Shown: positions 25,115-33,054 of the stretch, in pieces
How the letters are laid out: each line of letters opens with the position of its first letter
Numbering within the stretch: the first letter of the stretch is position 1
Assembly (NCBI RefSeq): GCF_014873755.1
Contig: NZ_JADBEG010000001.1
Location: 4,714,501-4,778,500 of the forward strand
DNA: 64,000 nucleotides
Direction: 5' to 3'
Source of the DNA: Amycolatopsis lexingtonensis
GTDB lineage: Bacteria > Actinomycetota > Actinomycetes > Mycobacteriales > Pseudonocardiaceae
Position numbers and translations under genes: made by a program
Notes under the pieces: model-generated
The model's database searches: none
The model's input: the letters and a program-made list of their open reading frames with translations, nothing else
What the model was told of the DNA's origin: nothing

Positions 25115-26077
25115 CTACCGCTTCCTGTCCTTGCCCGTGGCCGCCTTGCGTCCGGTTCCGGCCTTTCCGCCCGGCCTTTCTGCAGGCGTTCGCCACGCCT
25201 TCCGAACGCCCCGCACGCCACGCCCGACCTTCGCCAGCCACCCCAGGACCGCGAGCACCACGGCACCGAGACCGCCGGCGAACCAGATGATCTGCTTCCC
25301 CGCTCCTCGGACGTCCCGCCCTGAGGCGGACCCGGCCGGCACGGCCGACGGGCTCGGCTCGCGCACTTCGGCGACCGACAGGTAGGTCAGGGTTTGCGCC
25401 ACGCCATCACCGGCGGTGGCAGTCGAGTCACTCCCGGCACCGACGACAGCCGGCTGAAGCTCCAGGCGCAGCCGGCGCGAGCCGGCCGTGCTTGCGGTGA
25501 CGGACCAGCTCCAGTTCAGCAGACCGGCCGGGTTGAAGGATCGTGGAGTCCACAGCGGGGGGTCGACCGACATCGAATCGTCGCCGACGAGCCGCGCACT
25601 GAGCACGCATTTGACGTCCAGCGAAGCTCCCATGAGATCGAGGCCGGGAATCACCTGTTCCGGCGGCAACGGGTGATCCCTGACGTCGACGGCGGCGAGA
25701 TAAACCCCGGGAACGCTTTTCTCGAGGTCGAGCTTCCGCGGATAGTCGACCTGCGCGATTCGCCAATGCTCGACGCTGTGCCGGCATTCTTCGATGAAAG
25801 CTTCCAGGGGCAGCGGGTCGGTCGGCTGACCGGAACCGGGCGGCGTCGGCGCAGGGGCCTGCACGGACAGCGTCGGCGGAGAGCCGTACCCGGTCTGCGG
25901 CGGTATTACCGTTGTCGGCGCTCTGACTGGCGGTGCCCCAATGACAGCCGGTGCCGAACCGGCGGAATGGATCACCAGCGGTAGGAGGCCGATCGTCAGT
26001 GCGACGCCCAGCCAAATAGCCGGCCAGATGGCGCGCGGCCGGCGAGGAGGTGGCGGATTTCGGTATTCGCTGCTCAC
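25115..26077 (-). CDS. Two-segment membrane protein of unknown function
   Basis: A 320-residue protein with a short Pro-rich cytoplasmic start, a membrane segment at about residues 17-38, a long extracytoplasmic domain (about 40-260) with a Pro/Thr-rich stalk, a second membrane segment at about 267-287, and a basic C-terminal tail rich in Lys/Arg/Gly. The extracytoplasmic part reads as beta-rich (LDVKCVLSARLVG, LRLELQPAVVGAG). I do not recognise the domain. It converges with the ArsR gene, eight bases between stops. Confidence 0.65.
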   Translation of the reverse strand: MSSEYRNPPPPRRPRAIWPAIWLGVALTIGLLPLVIHSAGSAPAVIGAPPVRAPTTVIPPQTGYGSPPTLSVQAPAPTPPGSGQPTDPLPLEAFIEECRHSVEHWRIAQVDYPRKLDLEKSVPGVYLAAVDVRDHPLPPEQVIPGLDLMGASLDVKCVLSARLVGDDSMSVDPPLWTPRSFNPAGLLNWSWSVTASTAGSRRLRLELQPAVVGAGSDSTATAGDGVAQTLTYLSVAEVREPSPSAVPAGSASGRDVRGAGKQIIWFAGGLGAVVLAVLGWLAKVGRGVRGVRKAWRTPAERPGGKAGTGRKAATGKDRKR

Positions 26078-26223
26078 TGGGCTTCACCCCGTCTGCTCGA
26101 TTACCTCACAGACTCGCGAGCGGGATCGTCTCCGTTACGGCAGGCAACCGGGTTCACCGAATGGACGGACCGGCAACCGGAATTCACGACTCGGCCGGGC
26201 AAGCAGGCGAAAAGTCATCCGCG

Positions 26224-26556
26224 CTATTGCGGCTCGAAAGAGATACCCGCGGCCGTCGCGCGGCGCTCGCCCCACTCGTACAACGCCTGCAGTGCCGGGC
26301 GGAGCTCCTCCCCCACCTCCGTCAGGTGGTACTCGACGTGCGGCACCTTGCCGCCGAGCTCCACGCGGCGCACGATCCCGTCCGCCGCCAGCTCGCGCAG
26401 CTGCTGGGTCAGCATCTTCTCGCTCACCCCGGGCATTCGCCGTCGCAGCTCGCCGTAGCGGTGCGCGCCCTCCTTGAGGTGCGCCAGGATCACCGGCTTC
26501 CACTTGCCGCCGATCAGGTCGACCGCCAGCTCCACCGCGCAGTGGTACCGCTTCAT
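26224..26556 (-). CDS. HxlR-type winged-helix regulator
   Basis: A 110-residue protein with the HxlR pattern: CAVELAVDLIGGKWKPVILAHLKEGAHRYGEL, the recognition part GVSEKMLTQQLRELAADGIVRR and the wing VPHVEYHLTEVG. The usual N-terminal Cys (sixth residue) of redox- or aldehyde-sensing members is present. It is divergent from the truncated haemoglobin gene and may control it; that link is inference from position alone. Confidence 0.88.
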   Translation of the reverse strand: MKRYHCAVELAVDLIGGKWKPVILAHLKEGAHRYGELRRRMPGVSEKMLTQQLRELAADGIVRRVELGGKVPHVEYHLTEVGEELRPALQALYEWGERRATAAGISFEPQ

Positions 26557-26624
26557 CCCGCTCTCCCCTACGCACCGGAAAGTACGTGCTTGCCCGGCCG
26601 GACGCGCCCTGGTTGCCTGACCGG

Positions 26625-27107
26625 GTGATCGTGCCAGAAACCCCGCCGACTCCCACCCTCTACGACTGGGCGGGCGGCCGCGAAGCTCTCGTGCGCCTGC
26701 TGACGATCTTCTACCGCCACGTCCTCGAAGACCCGCTGCTCGAACCCGTCTTCCGCGGCATGGACCCGCACCACGCCGAGCACGTCGCGGTCTGGCTCGG
26801 CGAGGTCTTCGGCGGGCCGGCCGACTACTCCGGCAGCCACGGCGGGCACGCCCACATGATCGGCCGCCACCTCGGGCGCGGCATCACCGAAGAGCAGCGC
26901 CGCCGGTGGGTGAGCCTGCTGCTCGACGCCGCCGACGAGGCGGAGCTGCCCGGCGACCCCGAGTTCCGCGCCGCCTTCGCCGGCTACCTCGAGTGGGGCA
27001 GCAGGCTGGCCGTCATCTTCTCGGCCCCCGGCGCCCAGCCCGACCTGCACGAACCGGTCCCGCGCTGGGACTGGCCGAGGCCGCCCTGGCAGCCGCCAGC
27101 GCCCTAG
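26625..27107 (+). CDS. Truncated haemoglobin (group II-like)
   Basis: A globin of about 160 residues. TLYDWAGGREALVRLLTIFYRHVLEDPLLEPVF is the truncated haemoglobin N-terminal signature, and the haem pocket lies in MIGRHLGRGITEEQRRRWVSLL with the likely proximal His and the Trp near the following helix. It binds haem and oxygen, and may serve in oxygen or NO chemistry. GTG 26625, GTG 26631 and GTG 26586 are possible starts and none has a good ribosome site; I took 26625. It precedes the ammonia-lyase homologue by 35 bases on the same strand. Confidence 0.82.
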   Translation: MIVPETPPTPTLYDWAGGREALVRLLTIFYRHVLEDPLLEPVFRGMDPHHAEHVAVWLGEVFGGPADYSGSHGGHAHMIGRHLGRGITEEQRRRWVSLLLDAADEAELPGDPEFRAAFAGYLEWGSRLAVIFSAPGAQPDLHEPVPRWDWPRPPWQPPAP

Positions 27108-27142
27108 CCGCATAGTGAGGGCAGTCGAAAAGGAGGCTGCCT

Positions 27143-28579
27143 TTGATCCGGGTGGACGGCCGGACCCTGCGCTGCGCGGACGTCGTGACGGCGGCGCGCA
27201 CCGAGGGCCCGCTGGGCATCGACGTCTCGATCGCCGCGCAGCGCGCGGCCGAGCACGCGTGGAAGCTCGCGGAAGACCTGAGCACGCGCCGCGTGGTCTA
27301 CGGCCGGACCACCGGCGTCGGGGCCAACAAGGACGACACCGTCGAGAGCTCGCGGGAACACGGGCTGCGCCTGCTGCGCAGCCACGCGGGCGGCAGCGGT
27401 GACGTGCTGCCACCCGGGCAGGTCCGGGCGATGATGCTGATCCGGCTGAACCAGCTGCTCTCCGGGCGGTCCGGGATCAGCCCCGAGCTGATCGGCGCGC
27501 TGGCCGAAGCGGTCCGCACCGGCGCGCTGCCGCTGGTGCACCGGCTCGGCGCGATCGGCACCGGCGACCTCGCGCCCCTGGCCGAGACCGCGCTGGCGCT
27601 CACCGGTGAACGGCCCTGGGTGACCGGGCACGTGCCGCCGGTCCCGGTGCACGCCGGCGACGCGCTGGCGTTCATGAGCAGCAACGCCGCGACGCTCGCC
27701 GAGGCCACCCTCGCCGCGATGCGGCTGGACGCGCTGACCCGGGCGAGCCACGCCGTCGCGGCGCTGACGTACGTCGCGCTCGACGGCAACCCCGAGGCCT
27801 ACGCGACGCCGGTGCACGAAGCGCGCCCGCACGCGGGGCAGGTCGCCTGCGCCGCGGAAATGCGGCGGCTGCTGGGCATGCACCAGACGCCGAAGCCGGG
27901 GCGCCGGATCCAGGACCCGTTCGGGCTGCGGGCTTTTCCGCAGGTCCAGGGCCCGGCGCTGGACGCGATCCACTACCTGCGGGACGTCCTCGCCGTCGAG
28001 ATCAACGCGAGCACCGAGAACCCGATGATCTCCACGGTGCACGGCGACGCCTACCACCACGCGCACTTCCACACGGCGTACGTGTCGACGGCGCTGGACC
28101 AGGCCCGCGCGACCGTGCACCAGGTGGCGGAGCTTTCGGTGGCGCGGCTGGGCGACCTGGTGGAGCCGGAGTTCACCGGGCTGCGGCCGTTCCTCGCGGC
28201 GGGCCCGGCGGGCAGCTCGGGCGTGATGATCCTCGAGTACGTGGCGCACGACGCGCTGACCGAGCTGCGGCAGGCGGCGCTCCCGGCGACGCTCGGCACG
28301 GCCGTGGTGTCCCGCGGCATCGAGGACCACGCGAGCTTCTCGACGCAGGCGGCCCGCGCGGCGACCGCGGCGTGCGCGGCCTACCAGCAGGTGCTCGCCT
28401 GCGAGCTGGTGGCGGCGGTCCGGGCGCTGCGGATGCGCGAGGCGGACCTGGTGGACCTGCCGGTGCGCGACGCCTTCGAGATGGCGTCCGAGGTGCTGGA
28501 CGAGAGCGTCGACGACCGGCCGCTCACCGACGACATCGCCGCGGCGGTCGGCGTCCTGGACCGGCTGGCCCGGATCTAG
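27143..28579 (+). CDS. HAL/PAL superfamily protein lacking the MIO tripeptide
   Basis: A 478-residue homologue of histidine/phenylalanine ammonia-lyases: Tyr53 in YGRTTGVG, the STENP motif at about 290, and VSRGIEDHASF near the C-terminal active site are recognisable. The Ala-Ser-Gly that cyclises to the MIO electrophile is absent: where GSVGASGDLAPL is expected the protein reads GAIGTGDLAPL (Thr140-Gly141), one residue shorter. The catalytic Tyr of QDPYSLR is Phe260 (QDPFGLR), and the NGT segment is changed. Classical ammonia elimination therefore looks impossible; another reaction or a binding role is likely. TTG start with AAGGAGG six bases upstream. Confidence 0.8.
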   Translation: MIRVDGRTLRCADVVTAARTEGPLGIDVSIAAQRAAEHAWKLAEDLSTRRVVYGRTTGVGANKDDTVESSREHGLRLLRSHAGGSGDVLPPGQVRAMMLIRLNQLLSGRSGISPELIGALAEAVRTGALPLVHRLGAIGTGDLAPLAETALALTGERPWVTGHVPPVPVHAGDALAFMSSNAATLAEATLAAMRLDALTRASHAVAALTYVALDGNPEAYATPVHEARPHAGQVACAAEMRRLLGMHQTPKPGRRIQDPFGLRAFPQVQGPALDAIHYLRDVLAVEINASTENPMISTVHGDAYHHAHFHTAYVSTALDQARATVHQVAELSVARLGDLVEPEFTGLRPFLAAGPAGSSGVMILEYVAHDALTELRQAALPATLGTAVVSRGIEDHASFSTQAARAATAACAAYQQVLACELVAAVRALRMREADLVDLPVRDAFEMASEVLDESVDDRPLTDDIAAAVGVLDRLARI

Positions 28580-28644
28580 CGTGAACCCGGATCGCCTGTT
28601 CCGCCAACAACGGGGCAGATGGCCTCACTACAGGCAGGCGGTTC

Positions 28645-29223
28645 ATGACTTCACCAGGTGAAGCCGGGGACGACGCGGACGTCATCACCGCGTCGCTCCG
28701 GCACCCCGAGCGGTTCGCGGCGGTCTTCGACCGCCACGCCCCGCACATCCATCGCTACCTCGCCCGGCGGCTCGGCGGCCAGGTCGCCGACGACCTGCTG
28801 GGCGAGACGTTCTTGATCGCCTTCGGCGGGCGCGGCCGCTACGACGCCGCGTTCCGCAGCGCGCGGCCGTGGCTCTACGGCATCGCCACCAACCTCGTCG
28901 GCCAGCGCCGCCGGGCGGAAGCCCGCGAGTACCGGCTGCGAGCCAGTCTCGGGCCACCCGACGAGGAGGTCTCCCACGCGGACCGGGTCGCCGAGCGGGT
29001 GACGGCGCAGGCGATGAACGCACGGCTGGCCGGGGCCCTGGCCGGACTGGCTCGCGGAGACCGCGACGTGCTGCTGCTGATCGCCTGGGAAGGCCTGGCC
29101 TACGAGGAGGTCGCGGCGGCGCTGGGGATCCCGGTCGGCACCGTCCGGTCGCGCCTGAACCGGGCTCGCAGGAAAGTCCGCGCGGAACTCGCGCCCGCCG
29201 AGGAGGTCTCGAACCATGGATGA
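28645..29223 (+). CDS. ECF RNA polymerase sigma factor
   Basis: A 192-residue sigma-70 factor of the extracytoplasmic-function class. Region 2 runs from about 28 to 95 (FAAVFDRHAPHIHRYLARRLGGQVADDLLGETFLIAF, ARPWLYGIATNLVGQRRR), region 4 from about 128 to 180 (LARGDRDVLLLIAWEGLAYEEVAAALGIPVGTVRSRLNRARRK). Its last eight bases overlap the start of the CU044_5270 family gene, the usual pairing, so that protein may restrain it. Targets are unknown. Confidence 0.92.
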   Translation: MTSPGEAGDDADVITASLRHPERFAAVFDRHAPHIHRYLARRLGGQVADDLLGETFLIAFGGRGRYDAAFRSARPWLYGIATNLVGQRRRAEAREYRLRASLGPPDEEVSHADRVAERVTAQAMNARLAGALAGLARGDRDVLLLIAWEGLAYEEVAAALGIPVGTVRSRLNRARRKVRAELAPAEEVSNHG

Positions 29224-30085
29224 GATGCAGCTGCTGCGCGACTTCGCCGGACCGGCGCAGCTCCCGGCGCGCGACGACCTGGCCCGTGCCCGGGCGGAGT
29301 TGGCCGCCGCCACGGCGCGACGGCCGGCCCGGCGCTGGGTGTGGGGCTCGGTCGCCGCGGCCGGGCTCGCCGCAGCCGCCACCGCCGTCTTCACGCTCAC
29401 CCCGACCACCCCGACCGCGCCACCGGCCCCGCGCGCGGCCGACGGCCCCGTGGACATCCTGTACCGGGCCGCCGCGGCGGCCCGTGCCCTGCCGGACGTC
29501 GAGCCGCGGCCGGACCAGTTCCTCTACACCAGGACGCGGCTCGCGGACGGCCGGGAGAACGAGTTCTGGGCGTCGGCGGACGGAACCCGCGACGGGTTCG
29601 AGGTCCTCTTCGGCCACGAAACGGAGATCGCGGGCTGCCGCGACGGGAAGCGCGTGCAGAAGGAAGGCCGCGGGCGAACGGTGACCAGCCGGTGCGAGCC
29701 GCGTCCGGCCGCCCACCCGGACCTGCCGACGGACGCCGACGCCATGCTCGCCTACCTGCACAAGAGCACGTACGGCGAGGGCGACACCCTGCACGACCTC
29801 GGCACCGAGGTCGTGGACCTGGCCGGCGGCTACCTGCGGCCGGCGGCGCGGGCCGCGCTCTACGAGGCGATGGCGAAGGTGCCCGGGCTGGTCGCCCGCA
29901 CCGACGCGAAGGACGCCGCGGGCCGGCCGGTCCTCGGCATCACCTGGAACAGCACGACCGAGCACGGCATCGGCAACCAGGACGAGTTCCTGTTCGACCC
30001 GGTCACCTTCACCTACGTCGGCTCCGGGACGACCGGCGCGGTGGTGAGCCAGGGCATCGTCGACGAAGTGCGGCAGCGCCCCTGA
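29216..30085 (+). CDS. CU044_5270 family membrane protein, putative sigma-factor partner
   Basis: A 289-residue protein with a cytoplasmic N-terminal part of about 40 residues, one membrane segment at about 42-64 (VWGSVAAAGLAAAATAVFTL) and a long extracytoplasmic domain. The arrangement directly after an ECF sigma gene, with translational overlap, is typical of CU044_5270 proteins, which are thought to act as anti-sigma or sensor partners; there is no recognisable zinc anti-sigma motif. A perfect 21-base-arm hairpin follows five bases after the stop. Confidence 0.8.
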   Translation: MDEMQLLRDFAGPAQLPARDDLARARAELAAATARRPARRWVWGSVAAAGLAAAATAVFTLTPTTPTAPPAPRAADGPVDILYRAAAAARALPDVEPRPDQFLYTRTRLADGRENEFWASADGTRDGFEVLFGHETEIAGCRDGKRVQKEGRGRTVTSRCEPRPAAHPDLPTDADAMLAYLHKSTYGEGDTLHDLGTEVVDLAGGYLRPAARAALYEAMAKVPGLVARTDAKDAAGRPVLGITWNSTTEHGIGNQDEFLFDPVTFTYVGSGTTGAVVSQGIVDEVRQRP

Positions 30086-30089
30086 AAAG

Positions 30090-30140
30090 CCGTGAAGGCC
30101 TCCTTACCGGCTTTTATGACCGGTAAGGAGGCCTTCACGG
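30090..30140. terminator. Perfect 21-base-arm hairpin between convergent genes
   Basis: The arm at 30090-30110 (CCGTGAAGGCCTCCTTACCG plus G) is the exact reverse complement of 30120-30140 around the nine-base loop CTTTTATGA. It starts five bases past the CU044_5270 gene and ends nine bases before the end of the convergent phosphofructokinase gene, so it can terminate both. It resembles the 18692-18741 hairpin in its CGTGAA and CCTTAC elements. Confidence 0.85.
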
Positions 30141-30149
30141 ACAACGAAC

Positions 30150-31175
30150 TCAGCCGAAGAAGACTTCGGCTTCCTGGTAGCGCTCGACCGGGACGGTCTT
30201 CAGCTCGGCCGTCGCCTCGGACAGCTTCACGCGGACGATGTCCGTGCCCTTGAGGGCGACCATGACGCCGAAGTCGCCGTCGGCCACGGCGTCCACCGCG
30301 TGCAGGCCGAATCGGGTCGCCAGGACGCGGTCGTACGCCGTCGGGGTGCCGCCGCGCTGGACGTGGCCCAGGACCACCGCGCGGGACTCCTTGCCGGTGC
30401 GGCGGGCGATCTCGTCGGCCAGCCAGGTGCCGATGCCGCCGAGGCGGACGTGCCCGAAGGCGTCCTTCTCGCCGGTGAGCAGCTTCTCCTCGCCGCCCTC
30501 GGGCAGCGCGCCCTCGGCGACGACGATGATCGGCGCGAACTCCTTCTCGAAGCGGCGCTCGACCCAGGAGACGACCTGGTCGAGGTTGAACTGCCGCTCC
30601 GGCACCAGGATGACGCTCGCGCCGCCGGCCAGGCCGGAGTGCAGCGCGATCCAGCCGGCGTGGCGGCCCATGACCTCGACGACGAGGGCGCGGTGGTGCG
30701 ACTCGGCGGTGGTGTGCAGCCGGTCGATCGCCTCGGTCGCGATGGAGACCGCGGTGTCGAAGCCGAAGGTGTAGTCGGTGGCGCCCAGGTCGTTGTCGAT
30801 GGTCTTGGGCACGCCCACGACGCCGACGCCGTCGTCGGTCAGCCGCTTCGCGACGCCGAGGGTGTCCTCGCCGCCGATCGCGATCAGCGCGTCGACGCCC
30901 TGGTCGGCCAGGACCTGCTTGATCTTGTCGACGCCGCCCTCGACCTTGTACGGGTTGGTGCGCGAGGACCGCAGGATGGTGCCACCGCGGGTCAGGATGT
31001 CCTCGACATCGTTGAGGCCGAGCGGACGGCTGTCCCCGGTGAGCGGGCCGTTCCAGCCGTTGCGGAAGCCCACGAAGTCCCAGCCGTGCACCTCGATGCC
31101 CTTACGCACCACGGCGCGGATCACCGCGTTGAGCCCCGGGCAGTCGCCACCGCCGGTCAGCACACCGACACGCAT
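30150..31175 (-). CDS. 6-phosphofructokinase with diphosphate-type active site
   Basis: A 341-residue group III phosphofructokinase: GGGDCPGLN at the nucleotide/phosphate site, PKTIDNDL around the catalytic Asp, and EVMGRHAGWIAL. Counting from the ATG, Asp104 (GGEDT) and Lys124 (PKTIDND) fall exactly on the two positions that separate diphosphate-dependent enzymes (Asp, Lys) from ATP-dependent ones (Gly at 104). Amycolatopsis methanolica has a PPi enzyme of this type. It should therefore interconvert fructose 6-phosphate and fructose 1,6-bisphosphate with diphosphate, reversibly. The ATG at 31175 follows GGAGG. Confidence 0.92.
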   Translation of the reverse strand: MRVGVLTGGGDCPGLNAVIRAVVRKGIEVHGWDFVGFRNGWNGPLTGDSRPLGLNDVEDILTRGGTILRSSRTNPYKVEGGVDKIKQVLADQGVDALIAIGGEDTLGVAKRLTDDGVGVVGVPKTIDNDLGATDYTFGFDTAVSIATEAIDRLHTTAESHHRALVVEVMGRHAGWIALHSGLAGGASVILVPERQFNLDQVVSWVERRFEKEFAPIIVVAEGALPEGGEEKLLTGEKDAFGHVRLGGIGTWLADEIARRTGKESRAVVLGHVQRGGTPTAYDRVLATRFGLHAVDAVADGDFGVMVALKGTDIVRVKLSEATAELKTVPVERYQEAEVFFG

Positions 31176-31298
31176 GAGAAGCCTCCGTCTGTTATCTGGA
31201 GATGGCAGTCACATTTCGTCGCTCGCCAGAGTAGCGGCTCCCGTCTTGATCGGTGCAGCCCGTACCACCTGCCGAATCGGTCCACGACCGGCCTGTGC

Positions 31299-31457
31299 TA
31301 CGTTGGCGCCGTGCAGCGCTATTTCTGGTTTACGAAGCCGGCCCCGGGTGGGCGCGGCGGCGTGAACCTGCGCTGACCTCCACCCCGAGCCGGATCTCCA
31401 ACCGGCTCGGCGAGTCCCCCGCGGGTCGGTGTCCACCAGGAAGGAACACCCCCCGCC
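31299..31457 (+). promoter_or_regulatory. Attenuator leader of the DAHP synthase gene
   Basis: This untranslated region holds a 21-codon leader peptide (31311-31376), then a perfect 9-base stem (31385-31393 with 31402-31410, eight-base loop). AGCCGG within the leader reading frame (31336-31341) can instead pair with CCGGCT of the right arm (31402-31407), giving two exclusive structures. TACGTT at 31299-31304 could be a -10 element placing the transcript start on the leader GTG itself; the -35 is not clear. The design fits ribosome-mediated attenuation by aromatic amino acids. Confidence 0.65.
31311..31376 (+). CDS. Aromatic leader peptide of the DAHP synthase gene
   Basis: A 21-residue peptide starting VQRYFWFTKPAPGGRGG (GTG start): Tyr, Phe, Trp and Phe stand together as residues 4-7, all three products of the pathway whose first enzyme is encoded 82 bases downstream. 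No ribosome site precedes the GTG, so it may be translated leaderless. Stalling at residues 4-7 when any aromatic aminoacyl-tRNA is short would change folding of the downstream RNA. The peptide itself probably has no other role. Evidence is composition, position and the downstream stem. Confidence 0.7.
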   Translation: MQRYFWFTKPAPGGRGGVNLR

Positions 31458-32540
31458 ATGACGCTCTCCGCCGGCCCCGCCACCATCGGTGACCTCGATG
31501 CCGCGCGCACCACGTCGATCAGTCCGCTCATTTCGCCCGCTCTGCTGCGCGAAGACCATCCGGTCGACGCCGCCGTGGCCAAGGTCGTGCAGGACGGGCG
31601 CGCCGAGACGGTCGACATCCTCGAGGGCCGCGACGATCGCCTCCTCGTCGTCGTCGGCCCGTGCTCGGTGCACGACCCCGAAGCGGCCCTCGACTACGCC
31701 CGCCGGCTGGCCGCGAAGGCCGAGGAGCTGCGCGGCGAGCTGCACGTCGTGATGCGCGTGTACTTCGAGAAGCCGCGCACGACGCTGGGCTGGAAGGGCC
31801 TGATCAACGACCCGGACCTGGACGGCACGTTCGCCGTCAACAAGGGCCTGCGGATGGCGCGGAAGCTGCTGCTCGACGTGTCCGCGCTGGGCCTGCCGGT
31901 CGGCTGCGAATTCCTCGACCCGATCACCCCGCAGTTCATCGCCGACATCGTGACGTGGGGCTCGATCGGCGCGCGCACGGCGGCGAGCCAGGTGCACCGC
32001 CAGCTGTGCAGCGCGCTGTCGATGCCGGTGGGCATCAAGAACTCCACCGAGGGCGACGTCCAGGTGGCGATCGACGCGACCCGCGCGGCGGCCGCGAGCC
32101 ACGTGTTCCCCGGCATCAACACCGACGGCCTCGCGGCGCTGCTGACGACGTCCGGCAACCCGGACTGCCACGTGATCCTGCGCGGCCACAACGCCGGCCC
32201 GAACTACGACGCGGCGACGGTCGCGGACACGCTCGCGCGGCTGGCGAAGTCGGACCTGCCGGAGCGGGTGATCATCGACGCTTCGCACGGCAACAGCGGC
32301 AAGGACCACGTCCGCCAGGGCGCGGTGGTGCGCGAGCTGGCGTCCCGGATCGCGGCCGGCGAGCGCGGGATCTCGGGCCTGATGCTGGAGAGCTTCCTGG
32401 CCGGCGGCCGGCAGGACCTCGCGCTGGGGCACGCCGACGAGCTGGTGTACGGCCAGTCGATCACCGACGCCTGCCTGGCGTGGGACGACACGGCCCCGCT
32501 GCTGGACGAGCTGGCCGAGGCGGTCCGGGCGCGCCGCTGA
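31458..32540 (+). CDS. 3-deoxy-7-phosphoheptulonate synthase, class I (AroFGH type)
   Basis: A 360-residue class I-alpha DAHP synthase: VVVGPCSVHDPEAALDYA, MRVYFEKPRTTLGWKGLINDP, GCEFLDPITPQFIAD, GARTAASQVHRQL and ILRGHNAGPNYD supply the PEP, erythrose-4-phosphate and metal sites of the E. coli enzymes. It condenses PEP with erythrose 4-phosphate, the first step to Phe, Tyr and Trp. The ATG follows AGGAAGGA. It is preceded by an aromatic leader peptide. The place next to RNase AS is occupied in M. tuberculosis by a class II enzyme, so the class differs here. Confidence 0.93.
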   Translation: MTLSAGPATIGDLDAARTTSISPLISPALLREDHPVDAAVAKVVQDGRAETVDILEGRDDRLLVVVGPCSVHDPEAALDYARRLAAKAEELRGELHVVMRVYFEKPRTTLGWKGLINDPDLDGTFAVNKGLRMARKLLLDVSALGLPVGCEFLDPITPQFIADIVTWGSIGARTAASQVHRQLCSALSMPVGIKNSTEGDVQVAIDATRAAAASHVFPGINTDGLAALLTTSGNPDCHVILRGHNAGPNYDAATVADTLARLAKSDLPERVIIDASHGNSGKDHVRQGAVVRELASRIAAGERGISGLMLESFLAGGRQDLALGHADELVYGQSITDACLAWDDTAPLLDELAEAVRARR

Positions 32541-32552
32541 CCCGGCGCGGGC

Positions 32553-33041
32553 TCAGCGGCGGGGGAAGTACTCCTCGATGATCTCCCACCGCGCCAGGTT
32601 GTGCTTCGCGTCCGCCAAGGCGTCGTGCTGGTCGGTGGGGGCCGCCGGGAGCTTCGGCTTCCCGGCGTCCTCCCACCGCTGGCGCAGGTCCCTCGTGAAG
32701 CGCGGCAGCTGGCGGGGCAACGCCGGCATCGGGCCCCACAGCTGGGCCAGCGCGACGTGGTCGTACGCCGCGAACCAGGCCCACAGCTCGATGCCGCCCG
32801 GGGGCTTGCCGAAGAACTCCAGCAGGTCGGTGCGGATCTTCTCGCGGCTGCGCCACGCCCGGTCGGCCGGGGACGGGAGCTTGTCGAGGACGTTGTCCCG
32901 GACCCACGGCCCGGCCTTGGCGGGGTCGAACTCCGTCGAGACCGCGTAGAACTCGCGGCCCCGCTCGTCGACGACACCGATGGACACCAGGTCGATCGTC
33001 ACGCCGTCTTCGATGAACTCGGTGTCGTAGAAAAAACGCAC
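32553..33041 (-). CDS. 3'-5' exoribonuclease, RNase AS family
   Basis: A 162-residue DEDDh exonuclease matching mycobacterial RNase AS (Rv2179c): Asp6 and Glu8 in FFYDTEFIEDG, Asp94 in AAYDHVALAQLWG, His139 and Asp144 in DQHDALADAKHN form the metal-binding set. It degrades RNA 3' ends, in the mycobacterial protein with preference for adenylates. GTG start at 33041. It lies between the convergent DAHP synthase gene and the acyltransferase gene, 13 bases past the latter start side of the operon, as in mycobacteria. Confidence 0.9.
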   Translation of the reverse strand: MRFFYDTEFIEDGVTIDLVSIGVVDERGREFYAVSTEFDPAKAGPWVRDNVLDKLPSPADRAWRSREKIRTDLLEFFGKPPGGIELWAWFAAYDHVALAQLWGPMPALPRQLPRFTRDLRQRWEDAGKPKLPAAPTDQHDALADAKHNLARWEIIEEYFPRR

Positions 33042-33054
33042 TGGTGAACAGTAG

